Shown here in pieces: positions 7,584 through 15,963 of a stretch of 64,000 nucleotides of DNA. The notes beneath the pieces were generated by a model. That model saw nothing but the letters and a program-made list of their open reading frames with translations. It was not told the origin of the DNA and made no database searches. Within the stretch, counting starts at the first letter, position 1, and each line of letters opens with the position of its first letter. A program made the translations under genes and the position numbers. The stretch covers positions 1-64,000 of the forward strand of contig CAVXCA010000044.1 of assembly GCA_963759955.1 (NCBI GenBank). Reading direction: 5' to 3'. The DNA is from Roseiarcus sp963759955. Lineage in GTDB: Bacteria > Pseudomonadota > Alphaproteobacteria > Rhizobiales > Beijerinckiaceae.

Positions 7584-8790
7584 GGGGCGCGGTGTAGAGA
7601 TATTCGACACGCGTGGACCAGCGATCGTCGAACATGTATTCGAGGCCTGCGCCGGCCGCCGCGCTGTCGCTCCAGATCCGGCCGCGATAGGAACCGGTGG
7701 CGAGGTCGGTCTGTTCGCTGCGGCCCCAATCCGCGCCGGCGGTGACATAGGGCAAGAACCTACCGATCGCGTAACCAGCGCGGGCGCGCAAGTCGGTCTC
7801 CAGATAGTTGCGGAAACTGACCGCCGCCACGGTGGGTTGAGGACCCGTCCCAGTCGCGTCGGTCGCCTCGACGACGCCCTCGTAACCGACCATCCACGGT
7901 CCGAACATGAAATTTCGGCCGGTGAAAATGCCGGCGGCCAGACCGCTGACGGAATTCGTCGTCGTCGCGCCGCCGAGCGAGGTTCGCGGCTGCGCCCATA
8001 GGTCGCCGACGAGCAGGCCGCCGTATGCGCCGGACCAATCCGGCGCGCCGTCCGCGCGCGCGGACGGACGCCACGACCCGTCGGGGTGGCTGATCAACCC
8101 GAGGCGGAGGAATTGCTCCGAAGCGCGCGAGCGAATCGGTCCCCCCGACAGCGCGAACGTCTGCGAGGGAAACTCGTCGTAGAGATATTCGCCGCGAAGC
8201 GTGACCGGTCCGAGAACCGGCGCCGCGAAGCGCCATTCGAGCCCGGCGCCCAGCGTCAGGCCGGTCACTTCGCGCGACTGCCCCCATTCCAGGAGCGGAT
8301 AGGGATTGTTCATTTCATACATTTTCGCGGAGGCGGCTCCGACCGCCACGAAGGGCAAGAACTGACCGAGGTCGTAACCCAGCCGAGCCCGCAAACGCGC
8401 CGTCTCGAGCGTGTCGTCGACGTTGACGGGCAGCCCCGGCGTGACGCCCGGATTGGTCGGGCGAAGGACATGGTAGCTGAACTCGCCCTCCGGCCCGAAG
8501 ACCAAGGATCCCGATTGCAACTCGTAACCGACCAACGCGCCCGTGGTTTGCCCCCAATCCGAAGCGGTCCGCGACGCCGTCTGGGTCGAGCGGATGGAGG
8601 CCCATCCGGCGCCGTAAAAGGCGCCGGCATAGAAACCAGCCCAGTCGGAAGTCGGCGCCGCGGTCGGGGGGGCGGGAGGCGAGGCGGGCGCGCCGAGATC
8701 GGCCGCGTGGGCGTCGATTCCCAACGCCAATAGAGCGGCAACCGCGCCGATTCGCGCCAACATTTGGCAAAAGGCAAAGCGAATCGACAC
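7567..8790 (-). pseudogene. outer-membrane beta-barrel protein, 5' part (split by IS630)
   Basis: Porin-like protein of the Omp25/RopB-type family. The GTG start at 8790 has an AGGAT site upstream and opens a signal peptide (core around ARIGAVAALLALGIDAHA, cleavage before ADLG). The mature part is two tandem copies of an eight-strand-like module, each opening with DWxGxYxG (DWAGFYAGAF and DWSGAYGGLL) and each containing an RARxGYxxGxFLPxVxxG block. The last residues LVDEI and stop come from the IS end. The intact gene would have been 433 codons, ending at 6341. The truncated product lacks its terminal strand, which barrel assembly needs for BAM recognition. Confidence 0.9.
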
Positions 8791-9248
8791 GCGGATATCC
8801 TTCCATGACGCCGACGCGATTCTCTTCTTAGCCGAAACGCGACGGGGAAGAAAACGAGCGCCTTCGCATCGCACGACGATTAACCACAGGTGTGTCTGCC
8901 AGGACACTGGAGGCGAACGCTATCCCGAGCGCGGCGGCCCAGGCTGGAAACGCCGCGAAGTTCGCCGTCCTCTTGTCGAGGTATGCCTAATGGCCCGGCG
9001 CGACGCGTTTGCATTCGGCCCGACCGCGACGCCCGCGCTCGCGTCCGCGCCCAACATGCCTTGGCTGCTTGGCGGCGATCGCGCGAAAGGGAGGCGAACT
9101 CTCGGACGGCCCGAAGCCCGTCCCCGTGGCTCGGCTTGAGCGTCTTCGACCTCGAATTCACCACGCGCGTCGCGCCGCCTTGACTTCGCCGGCGCTTGTC
9201 GCCAGTTTCGCGCGCCCTCGCCTAAGGGCGCGTCCGCTGTAAGGTCAT
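8791..9248. other. intergenic region between barrel gene and accA
   Basis: About 460 bp of divergent upstream sequence for the outer-membrane gene and accA. Reading frames on both strands look like high-GC by-products. An AAGG site sits just ahead of the accA ATG. No clear promoter hexamers recognised. Confidence 0.4.
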
Positions 9249-10202
9249 ATGCGCACTTATCTGAGTTTCGAAACGCCCGTGGCCGACATCGACGCGCGCA
9301 TCGACGAGTTGCGCGCCCTCGCCGCCAAAGGGGAGGCCCCGGCCCTCAGCGAGGAAGTCGCCAAGCTCGAGGCGAAGTCCGCCAAGGTGCTCGCCGATCT
9401 CTACGCTTCGCTGACGCCGTGGCAGAAGACGCAGGTCGCGCGCGTCCAGGGCCGGCCGCATTTCTGCGACTACGTCAAAGGCCTCATCGAAGACTTCACA
9501 CCGTTGGCCGGCGACCGCAAATTCGCCGAGGACGCCGCGATCGTCGGCGGGCTCGGACGCTTTCGTGGGAGCCCGATCTGCCTCATCGGCCACGAAAAGG
9601 GCGACGACACGGCGAGCCGCCTGCGCCACAATTTCGGCATGGCGCGCCCCGAGGGGTATCGCAAGGCGGCGCGCCTGATGGAGCTTGCCGACCGCTTCGA
9701 CCTGCCGGTCGTCTCCCTGGTCGACACCGCCGGCGCCTGGCCGGGCGTCGACGCAGAGGAGCGCGGCCAAGCCGAGGCGATCGCGCGCGCCACCGACGCG
9801 AGCCTCGCGCTCGGGGTGCCCAACGTCGCGGTCGTCGTCGGCGAGGGCGGCTCCGGCGGCGCGCTGGCGATTGCGGCCTGCAACAAGGTGCTCATGCTCG
9901 AGCATTCCATTTACACCGTCGCGTCCCCGGAGGCCGCCGCTTCGATCCTGTGGCGCGATTCCTCGCGCGCCCAGGACGCGGCGATGAGCATGAAGATCAC
10001 CGCGCAGGATTTGTTGAAATTCGGCATCATCGACGCGATCGTGCAGGAGCCCGTCGGCGGCGCGCATCGCGATCCCGAGGCGACGATCGCCGCGGCGGGG
10101 CGCGCCATCGGCGGCGCCCTCGACGCCCTGGGCAACATGTCGCGCGAGGAATTGCGCGAGTCGCGCGCGGCGAAGTTCCTAGGCATCGGGCGCAAGATCT
10201 GA
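9249..10202 (+). CDS. accA: acetyl-CoA carboxylase carboxyltransferase subunit alpha
   Basis: 317 residues, the usual length. AccA pairs with AccD to transfer the carboxyl group from biotin to acetyl-CoA, the first committed step of fatty-acid synthesis, in the cytoplasm. Family blocks seen in order are the N-terminal helical region, GRPHFCDYVKGLIEDFTPLAGDR, NFGMARPEGYRKAARLMELA, SLVDTAGAWPGVDAEERGQ, the oxyanion-type EGGSGGALAI, and the C-terminal DAIVQEPVGGAHRDPE. It is monocistronic here, with a short AAGG ribosome site. Presumably essential, which matters for rearrangements between the flanking IS630 copies. Confidence 0.97.
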   Translation: MRTYLSFETPVADIDARIDELRALAAKGEAPALSEEVAKLEAKSAKVLADLYASLTPWQKTQVARVQGRPHFCDYVKGLIEDFTPLAGDRKFAEDAAIVGGLGRFRGSPICLIGHEKGDDTASRLRHNFGMARPEGYRKAARLMELADRFDLPVVSLVDTAGAWPGVDAEERGQAEAIARATDASLALGVPNVAVVVGEGGSGGALAIAACNKVLMLEHSIYTVASPEAAASILWRDSSRAQDAAMSMKITAQDLLKFGIIDAIVQEPVGGAHRDPEATIAAAGRAIGGALDALGNMSREELRESRAAKFLGIGRKI

Positions 10203-10802
10203 ACCCCCGAGGCAGTTCGCCTTAATCCGCGTTCGCCTGACGGCCCGGCGGAATGCCGCGCTTTCGCATTGCGCTTCGTCTGCGGCGGCCGGAACGCCCG
10301 AAGCGCCGCGAAGCCGGGTTGCGGCTTCCCAAAAGCCCCCGCTGTCGGTCATCACACGCGCCGTCACAAAGTTCTTCTCGGCAATAGCGACCGAGTCTTG
10401 ATCTGAATCAACGCGTCAACTGCCTGCAAGACCCAGTCTAAAACAAATCGAGGACGCAGAATGCCGGGTCATGGCGGCGCCGTTCCTGGAGGGAGGAGTT
10501 CGCTTTCACAGCGTATCCGAATGCGCGTGGCGATACCGGGGCCGTCGGTCGATCAATTATTATACTTTATACTGCAAGCACCCGCTCGCCGCCGGCTATT
10601 CGTGACGCGAGTCGACGGGCGCGCCGGCGCCGCCAGCAAGGCCGTCTCGAGGCCCGGCGCGCCGGCCCGCACGCGGCTGTTCCGTGTAACGCGCCGCCCT
10701 GGCCGACCGGACGGACACGCCCCGAGGCGGGCCCGGGACGTGAGGCTTCGGGCATGGCGCGACCAATCAGCAAGCGGCTATTGGGCCGGCGTGAGGGAGG
10801 CG
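10203..10802. other. 600-bp region ahead of rbsC with no recognisable gene
   Basis: Ribose-type transporter operons usually carry the ATPase gene rbsA just ahead of rbsC. I see no Walker A, LSGGQ or Walker B coding remnant in any frame here. An AT-rich patch (10555-10575, with two TATACT hexamers) could be a promoter, but no good -35 hexamer sits at the right distance. The rest is high-GC sequence of unknown content. Confidence 0.45.
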
Positions 10803-11753
10803 ATGGTCAAGAGCGCGCAACGATTTCTTGCTTCTCATCTCGCGTTGGTCGGGCTGATCGTCCTGGTGATCGCCACGTCGATCGCCAGCCCCGCGTTCCT
10901 TCAGATCGGCAACCTGCTCAACATCCTGCGGCAGACCTCGGTCAACGCCGTCATGGCGACGGGCATGACCTTCGTCATCGTGACCGCCGGCATCGACCTG
11001 TCGGTGGGCGCGCTGCTGGCGTTTACGGGGGCTGTCGCCGCCGCTCTGGTGGCGGCTGGCTTCGGATTGGGCGTGACGCTTTTCTTGACGCTGCTGTTGG
11101 GCGCGGGTCTCGGCGCCCTGTCCGGATTGGCGGTGGTTGCAGGCGGCGTGCAGCCGTTCATCGCGACATTGGTCAGCATGACGGTGCTGCGCGGAGCAAC
11201 GCTCGTCTTCACCAACGGCACGCCCATCGACACCAGCGGCGGCCCGGCGTCCGAGGCCTTCTTCAACCTCGGCGCCGGATATGTCCTCGGCGTTCCGATC
11301 CCCGTCATAGTGACTGCGGTGGTGTACGGCGCGTCGTGGTTCGCTTTCACGCGCCTGCGCTTCGGCCGCTACGTCTACGTGATCGGCGGCAACCAAGAGG
11401 TCGCGCGCCTGGCGGGCGTTCATGTCGGCACGATCAAGGTCGCCGTCTACGCGTTGTCCGGCATGCTGGCGGCTGTCGCGGGTATCATCATCACCTCTCG
11501 CCTGGAAAGCGCGCAACCGACCGCCGGCACGGGTTACGAGCTTGACGCCATCGCCGCCGTGGTCCTCGGCGGAACCAGTCTGGCGGGCGGCAAAGGTTCG
11601 CTCTTCGGCACTCTCGTCGGCGCGCTGATCATCGGCGTGCTCAGCAATGCGTTCAATCTGATGGACGTCTCGTCCTACTATCAGATGATCGCAAAGGGCG
11701 CCGTCATCCTACTCGCCGTGCTCGCCGATATGCGCGGCAAGTCTGCAACGTGA
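10803..11753 (+). CDS. rbsC: ribose-type sugar ABC transporter permease
   Basis: 316 residues and about ten hydrophobic segments: the inner-membrane channel subunit of a CUT2-class sugar importer. Family blocks include the GMTFVIVTAGIDLSVGALLA stretch, FIATLVSMTVLRGATLVFTNG, YVIGGNQEVARLAGV (the cytoplasmic EAA-like coupling loop) and GTSLAGGKGS near the end. The start at 10803 is chosen for a GAGGGAGG site 4-11 nt upstream and because the permease family begins here; longer in-frame starts add unrelated residues. It is followed by rbsB after 42 nt. No ATPase gene accompanies it, so the ATP-driving subunit must come from elsewhere or the system is inactive. Confidence 0.93.
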   Translation: MVKSAQRFLASHLALVGLIVLVIATSIASPAFLQIGNLLNILRQTSVNAVMATGMTFVIVTAGIDLSVGALLAFTGAVAAALVAAGFGLGVTLFLTLLLGAGLGALSGLAVVAGGVQPFIATLVSMTVLRGATLVFTNGTPIDTSGGPASEAFFNLGAGYVLGVPIPVIVTAVVYGASWFAFTRLRFGRYVYVIGGNQEVARLAGVHVGTIKVAVYALSGMLAAVAGIIITSRLESAQPTAGTGYELDAIAAVVLGGTSLAGGKGSLFGTLVGALIIGVLSNAFNLMDVSSYYQMIAKGAVILLAVLADMRGKSAT

Positions 11754-11795
11754 CCCGCAGAAATCGGTCACACGGGAACCGAGTGAGGAGACGCC

Positions 11796-12680
11796 ATGAC
11801 TAAGATCCTGGGCGTTGTGCTCGCCGCGATCATCGCGGTCGGCGCAACAACGGCCGCGCAGGCGGCCGACAAATTGGCGCTGGTGCTTTCGACGCTCAAC
11901 AATCCGTTCTTCGTCACGCTGAGGGACGGCGCCGAGACGAAGGCCAAGGAACTCGGCTACGACCTCGTCGTACTCGACAGCCAAAACGATCCGGCCAAGG
12001 AACTGTCCAACGTCGAGGACGTGCTCAATCAGAACGTCAAGCTCGTGATGCTCAATCCCGCCGACTCCGACGCCGCGAAAGCGTCGGTCATGGCGGCCAA
12101 TCACAAGAACGTCCCCGTGATCACGCTCGATCGTTCGGCGAATGGGGGCGACGTCGTCACCCACATCGCTTCGGACAATGTGGCCGGCGGGCGCATGGCC
12201 GCGGATCTGGTGATCAAGAAACTCGGCGGCAAGGGCAATGTCGTGGAGCTCGAAGGGGTTCCCGGCGCGTCGGCGGCGCGAGACCGCGGCAAGGGATTCG
12301 GCGACGAGATCGCGACCGCCCCCGGCATCAAGGTCATCGCCAGCCAGACCGCCAATTTCGACCGCACGCAGGGCCTCAACGTGATGGAGAACATCCTGCA
12401 GGCGCATTCGGACATTGACGCGGTGTTCTCGCAGAACGACGAGATGGCGCTCGGCGCCCTGAAGGCCATTCAGGCGGCGCATCGCAAGATCGTCGTCGTC
12501 GGCTTCGACGCGACCGACGACGCCCGCGCGGCGATCAAGGCGGGCGAGATGTATGGAACGATCGCGCAGCAGCCCGCGATGATCGGGAGCCTCGGCGTCG
12601 AGGCCGCGGACAAGATCCTCAAGGGACAAAGCGTGCCGAAGTTCACCGGCGTTCCGTTGCAGGTGGTCGGCGGCGGCTGA
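11796..12680 (+). CDS. rbsB: ribose-type periplasmic sugar-binding protein
   Basis: 294 residues. A Sec signal peptide is evident (residues 1-23, ending AAQAAD), followed by a two-lobed type I periplasmic binding fold: LALVLSTLNNPFFVTLRDGA, DSQNDPAKELSNVEDVLNQ, and the hinge-side blocks VFSQNDEMALGALKAI and VVGFDATDDARAAIKAG, which closely follow E. coli RbsB. It captures D-ribose (or a related pentose or allose) and delivers it to RbsC. A very stable stem-loop follows the stop (12700-12731), of the kind that protects binding-protein mRNA. Confidence 0.94.
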   Translation: MTKILGVVLAAIIAVGATTAAQAADKLALVLSTLNNPFFVTLRDGAETKAKELGYDLVVLDSQNDPAKELSNVEDVLNQNVKLVMLNPADSDAAKASVMAANHKNVPVITLDRSANGGDVVTHIASDNVAGGRMAADLVIKKLGGKGNVVELEGVPGASAARDRGKGFGDEIATAPGIKVIASQTANFDRTQGLNVMENILQAHSDIDAVFSQNDEMALGALKAIQAAHRKIVVVGFDATDDARAAIKAGEMYGTIAQQPAMIGSLGVEAADKILKGQSVPKFTGVPLQVVGGG

Positions 12681-12699
12681 TACGGTGATATGAGCGCCA

Positions 12700-12731
12700 G
12701 TCGCCTGCGGCGCTTCGGCGCCGCAGGCGAC
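12700..12731 (+). promoter_or_regulatory. rbsB-rbsK intercistronic stem-loop
   Basis: A perfect 14-bp stem (12700-12713 with 12718-12731) is closed by a TTCG tetraloop. No T-run follows, so it is more likely an mRNA-stabilising or attenuating hairpin than a full intrinsic terminator. The rbsK ATG is 30 nt downstream. Confidence 0.75.
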
Positions 12732-12760
12732 CGACCTCGGCTTGCGGCTAAGGAGCGCTC

Positions 12761-13703
12761 ATGATCGCGCGATTGCCTATAACGGTCGCCACGTGCGGCA
12801 GCGTCAATGTTGACATCACCGCGTTCTGCGACCGCCTGCCGCGTCCCGGCGAAACAGTGACGGGTGAGCGCTACACGATCGCATTGGGGGGCAAGGGCGC
12901 GAACCAAGCGGCCGCCGTCGCCAGGCTGGGCGCGCGATCGATATTCGTCGGCCGCACGGGAACGGACTCCTTCGCGGCCCTTGCCCGACGCCGGCTCGCC
13001 GAGCTGGGCGTCGAATTGGATCATCTGGCCAGCGACCCGAGCGCGTCGACCGGCGTCGCGGTGATCGACGTCGATCGGCGCGCCGAAAACAGCATTATCG
13101 TGATCGGCGGCGCCAATCTCGCCGTCAGCGCCGCGGACATCGACGCCGCGAAGCCGGCCCTACAGCTCGCCCGCGTGCTGCTGCTCCAACTCGAGACGCC
13201 CTTGGCGGCGAGTCTGGCCGCCGCTCGCCTGATGCGCTCAGCGGGGGGCGTGGTCATCCTCGATCCGGCGCCGGCGCCCGTCGGCGGACTGGACGATGAA
13301 GTCCTGCGCGCGGTGGACATTGTTTCGCCCAACGAAACCGAGACCGAAATCGCTGGTGGGGATCCACCCGACAACCTCGCCGGAGGCGGCGGAGGCGGCG
13401 TCTCGGTTATTGGCGCGCGGCGCTCCGACCGCGATCGTCAAGATGGGCGCGCACGGCGTGTTCTTCCGCAATTCCGACAGCGAGGGATTCGTGCCGCCGT
13501 TCCCCGTCCGGGCGGTCAACAGCGTCGGCGCCGGGGATTGCTTCAATGGCGGCCTCGCGGTGGCGCTCGCCCGCGGCGATTCGCTGCCCGACGCGGTGCG
13601 GTTCGCCGCCGCGTGCGGGGCCGTGGCGACGACCGGCCCGGGCGGCGCTGGTTCCGCGCCCACCCTCGAGGCGGTCGAGCGGTTGATGAGCGGCGGCCCA
13701 TAG
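12761..13703 (+). pseudogene. rbsK: ribokinase, frameshifted
   Basis: PfkB-family sugar kinase, ribose to ribose-5-phosphate. The N-terminal part is in one frame (CGSVNVDITAFCDRLPRPGET; substrate/nucleotide motif GGKGANQAAAVARLG) up to SPNETETE. The family sequence then resumes in the +1 frame (LVGIHPTTSPEAAEAASRLL, then the catalytic VNSVGAGDCFNGGLAVAL and the end at 13703). One extra base in the AAA run at 13347-13349 would explain it: deleting one A gives NETETESLVGIHPTT, an ideal family reading. It is either a true disabling mutation or a sequencing error; the 3' part is otherwise intact. Confidence 0.88.
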
Positions 13704-13720
13704 CCGCCCCGGGGGGCGCC

Positions 13721-13735
13721 TTAATTGGGCCTTAA
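13721..13735. promoter_or_regulatory. CtrA-type box TTAA-N7-TTAA
   Basis: TTAA at 13721-13724 and TTAAC starting at 13732 are separated by exactly 7 nt, the full recognition pattern of the alphaproteobacterial cell-cycle regulator CtrA. It lies 123 nt ahead of the L,D-transpeptidase start. Binding itself is inference. Confidence 0.55.
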
Positions 13736-13783
13736 CCATGGCGCGCGGTAGGCCTCGCCGAGCGGGGTAAGGCCGTGGAAAGG

Positions 13784-13797
13784 TTAAGCGCGCTTAA
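13784..13797. promoter_or_regulatory. palindrome TTAAGCGCGCTTAA
   Basis: A perfect 14-bp palindrome, TTAA-N6-TTAA, 61 nt upstream of the L,D-transpeptidase ATG. Its spacing is one base short of the CtrA pattern. It could be a half-site pair or another repressor's operator. Confidence 0.4.
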
Positions 13798-13857
13798 TGG
13801 GCCGCATGGACTTTTTAGCGATGATCCGCTAAGCAAGGGCCAACGAGCTGGGAACCA

Positions 13858-15183
13858 ATGACGTTGAATTCTTGGCGAAACCGGTTGTTCGCGCTAACGC
13901 TCGCCATCGCGGCCGGCGCCGTCTTAACGGCGTGCGACGACGATCTCCAGTCGCTTTCAGGCCGCGCCGCGGCGCCGATTCCCACTCAAACGCTGGCGCT
14001 GATGGACAAGATCGGGACGACGCCATCCGCGCCGGTCCTCATCCGCGCCTACAAGCAGGAAGCCGAGTTCGAAATCTGGAAAATGAAATCGGACGGCCAG
14101 TATGCGCTGTTGAAGACCTATCCGATGTGCCGCTGGTCGGGCCAGCTCGGTCCCAAGACCCGCGAAGGGGACCGTCAGGTGCCTGAGGGCTTCTACACCA
14201 TCACGCCCGGGCAGATGAACCCCAACTCGCACTACTACCTGTCGTTCAACGTCGGCTATCCCAACGCCTATGACCGCGCTCTCGGGCGCACCGGCGGCGA
14301 CATCATGGTGCACGGCATTTGTTCGTCGGCGGGCTGCTTCTCGATGACCGACGCGCAAATCGCCGAGATCTACGCGATCGCCCGCGAGGCGTTCGCCGGC
14401 GGCGAGCGCGCGATCCAGATGCAGTCCTATCCCTTCCGGATGACCGCCGAGAATCTCGCCAAGCATCGCCTCGATCCCAATATCGCGTTCTGGAAAGAGC
14501 TGAAGAACGGCGCCGACCATTTCGAGGTGACGAAGAACGAGACTTCGGTGCTGGTCTGCGGCAGGCATTATGTCTTCGGCGCCACCGCGGACGGCGAAGT
14601 CGACGCGAGTCAACCGTGCCCGACGCTGAATCGCGACGATCAGGTCGAGGCCGACGTCACCGCCAAGGAGTCGAGCGACGACGCCGCCGTCGCCGCGCTG
14701 GTCGCGCAAGGCGTCAAGCCGGTGCGCATCGTCTATCAGGACGGCGGCCAGAACCCTGTGTTCGCGGGTCGCGAACAAGACGTCAGCGATCCCGACGCGC
14801 TGGCGAGCGGACCTACCGAGATTCCGCTCGACAACTCGGGCAAGCCGATCCCCGCCGTGGTGAAGGTCGCGAGCGCCGCGCAAAGCGCCGCCGCCGCGCC
14901 GCCGCCCGCCGCCGCTGCCGCAACGACGACCGCGCCGGCCGCGGTTGCGACAGCCTCGCCGCTCAGCTTCGTCGGCGGCGTCGCCGATAGCGGGAAATCC
15001 CTGGTCGGCAAGTGGTTCGGGGCCGGTTCCGACAGCGCGGCGGTTCGCGTATTCGAGCCGGAACAGCCGATTCCCACCGACGTGCCGTTGCCGCCCAAGC
15101 GCAGCGCCGCGCTCGCCGCGCCGGGACCGCAGGCCTCCGCCGACGTGCGCTTGGCCGCCCTCCACCCGGCGGCGACGCAATAG
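13858..15183 (+). CDS. lipoprotein L,D-transpeptidase (YkuD/YafK type)
   Basis: 441 residues. A lipoprotein signal ends in the lipobox LTAC (Cys26) with Asp at +2. The L,D-transpeptidase domain spans roughly 55-220, with catalytic motif HGICSSAGCF (His152, nucleophile Cys160); this layout is closer to YafK/DpaA proteins than to the short ErfK group. The C-terminal half is a low-complexity Ala/Pro-rich linker (around 330-365) and a basic/Pro-rich tail, suggesting a periplasm-spanning arm. The predicted job is making or cutting 3-3 crosslinks or removing Braun-type anchors in peptidoglycan. Two TTAA-type boxes upstream hint at cell-cycle control by CtrA. Confidence 0.88.
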   Translation: MTLNSWRNRLFALTLAIAAGAVLTACDDDLQSLSGRAAAPIPTQTLALMDKIGTTPSAPVLIRAYKQEAEFEIWKMKSDGQYALLKTYPMCRWSGQLGPKTREGDRQVPEGFYTITPGQMNPNSHYYLSFNVGYPNAYDRALGRTGGDIMVHGICSSAGCFSMTDAQIAEIYAIAREAFAGGERAIQMQSYPFRMTAENLAKHRLDPNIAFWKELKNGADHFEVTKNETSVLVCGRHYVFGATADGEVDASQPCPTLNRDDQVEADVTAKESSDDAAVAALVAQGVKPVRIVYQDGGQNPVFAGREQDVSDPDALASGPTEIPLDNSGKPIPAVVKVASAAQSAAAAPPPAAAAATTTAPAAVATASPLSFVGGVADSGKSLVGKWFGAGSDSAAVRVFEPEQPIPTDVPLPPKRSAALAAPGPQASADVRLAALHPAATQ

Positions 15184-15229
15184 AGCCCCGCGGCGCGGGT
15201 TCTCCGGCGAATCCCCAAGCGAGAGCGCT

Positions 15230-15895
15230 ATGATTCGCCTCTTGATCGTCGACGACCATCCGCTGTTTCGCGAAGCGCTGGAAAGCGCGGTGCGGCTCGT
15301 CCATCCCGACGCCGAAATCCTCGAAGCGACCAGCCTCGAAGGCGCGCTCGAAGCGCTGGAAGCGGCGGACGGGGTCGATCTCGCGCTGTTCGATCTGTCG
15401 CTGCCCGGCACTTCGGGGCTCTCCGGCCTCGTGCGGCTGCGCAAGAGTTTCCCCAAGCTGCCGGTAGTCGTCGTCTCCGGCATCGAGGAGCCGAGGATCG
15501 TGCGCGAAATCCTCGCGCTCGGCGTCGCCGGCTACGTCCCGAAATCCACTTCGAAGCGCGAGCTCGCACGCGCCATCGCCGAGGTGCTGCAAGGCTCGGT
15601 CTATTGTCCCGAAGCCTACCGCGACCTCGCCCAGCCGCTGCCCTCCGAGCGCGACAGCGAGCAGATTCTCGCGCGCCTGCGCGAATTTACCGCGCAGCAA
15701 TTGCGCGTGCTCGAAATGATCCGCTCGGGCAAGCAGAACAAGCAGATCGCTTACGAACTGGGGCTCGCCGAGACCACGGTGAAGGCGCACGTCTCGGAGA
15801 TCCTGCGCAAGCTCGGCGTCTTCAGCCGGACCAAGGCGGTCATCGAGGTCGCCAAGGTCGACTTCAGCGCGCTGCGCGGCGACGCCAAAGATTGA
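15230..15895 (+). CDS. LuxR/NarL-family response regulator
   Basis: 221 residues. The N-terminal receiver domain has the acidic pair DD (8-9) in LLIVDDHPLFREAL, phospho-acceptor Asp55 in LALFDLSLPG, and Lys in YVPKSTSK. The C-terminal LuxR helix-turn-helix (about 160-215) contains LRVLEMIRSGKQNKQIAYEL and ETTVKAHVSEILRKL. It probably acts as a transcription factor activated by phosphorylation. Its gene converges on a hybrid histidine kinase and FIST-domain sensor gene pair, the likely signalling partners. A strong palindromic terminator lies between them. Confidence 0.93.
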   Translation: MIRLLIVDDHPLFREALESAVRLVHPDAEILEATSLEGALEALEAADGVDLALFDLSLPGTSGLSGLVRLRKSFPKLPVVVVSGIEEPRIVREILALGVAGYVPKSTSKRELARAIAEVLQGSVYCPEAYRDLAQPLPSERDSEQILARLREFTAQQLRVLEMIRSGKQNKQIAYELGLAETTVKAHVSEILRKLGVFSRTKAVIEVAKVDFSALRGDAKD

Positions 15896-15920
15896 CCGCC
15901 TTCCCCGTCGTTGCGCCCCC

Positions 15921-15940
15921 CTCCCCGCGCGCGCGGGGAG
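15921..15940. terminator. bidirectional palindromic terminator
   Basis: A perfect 20-bp palindrome (CTCCCCGCGC and its complement) lies between the convergent stops of the response regulator (15895) and hybrid kinase (15964). GC-rich with no strong T-run, so possibly Rho-assisted. Confidence 0.5.
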
Positions 15941-15963
15941 AAGGACGGCGCGGGTTCGGCCGC

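Noticed and set aside
10555..10575. Promoter for rbsC at the TATACT hexamers
   Set aside because: No acceptable -35 hexamer 16-18 nt upstream and more than 200 nt from the start codon.
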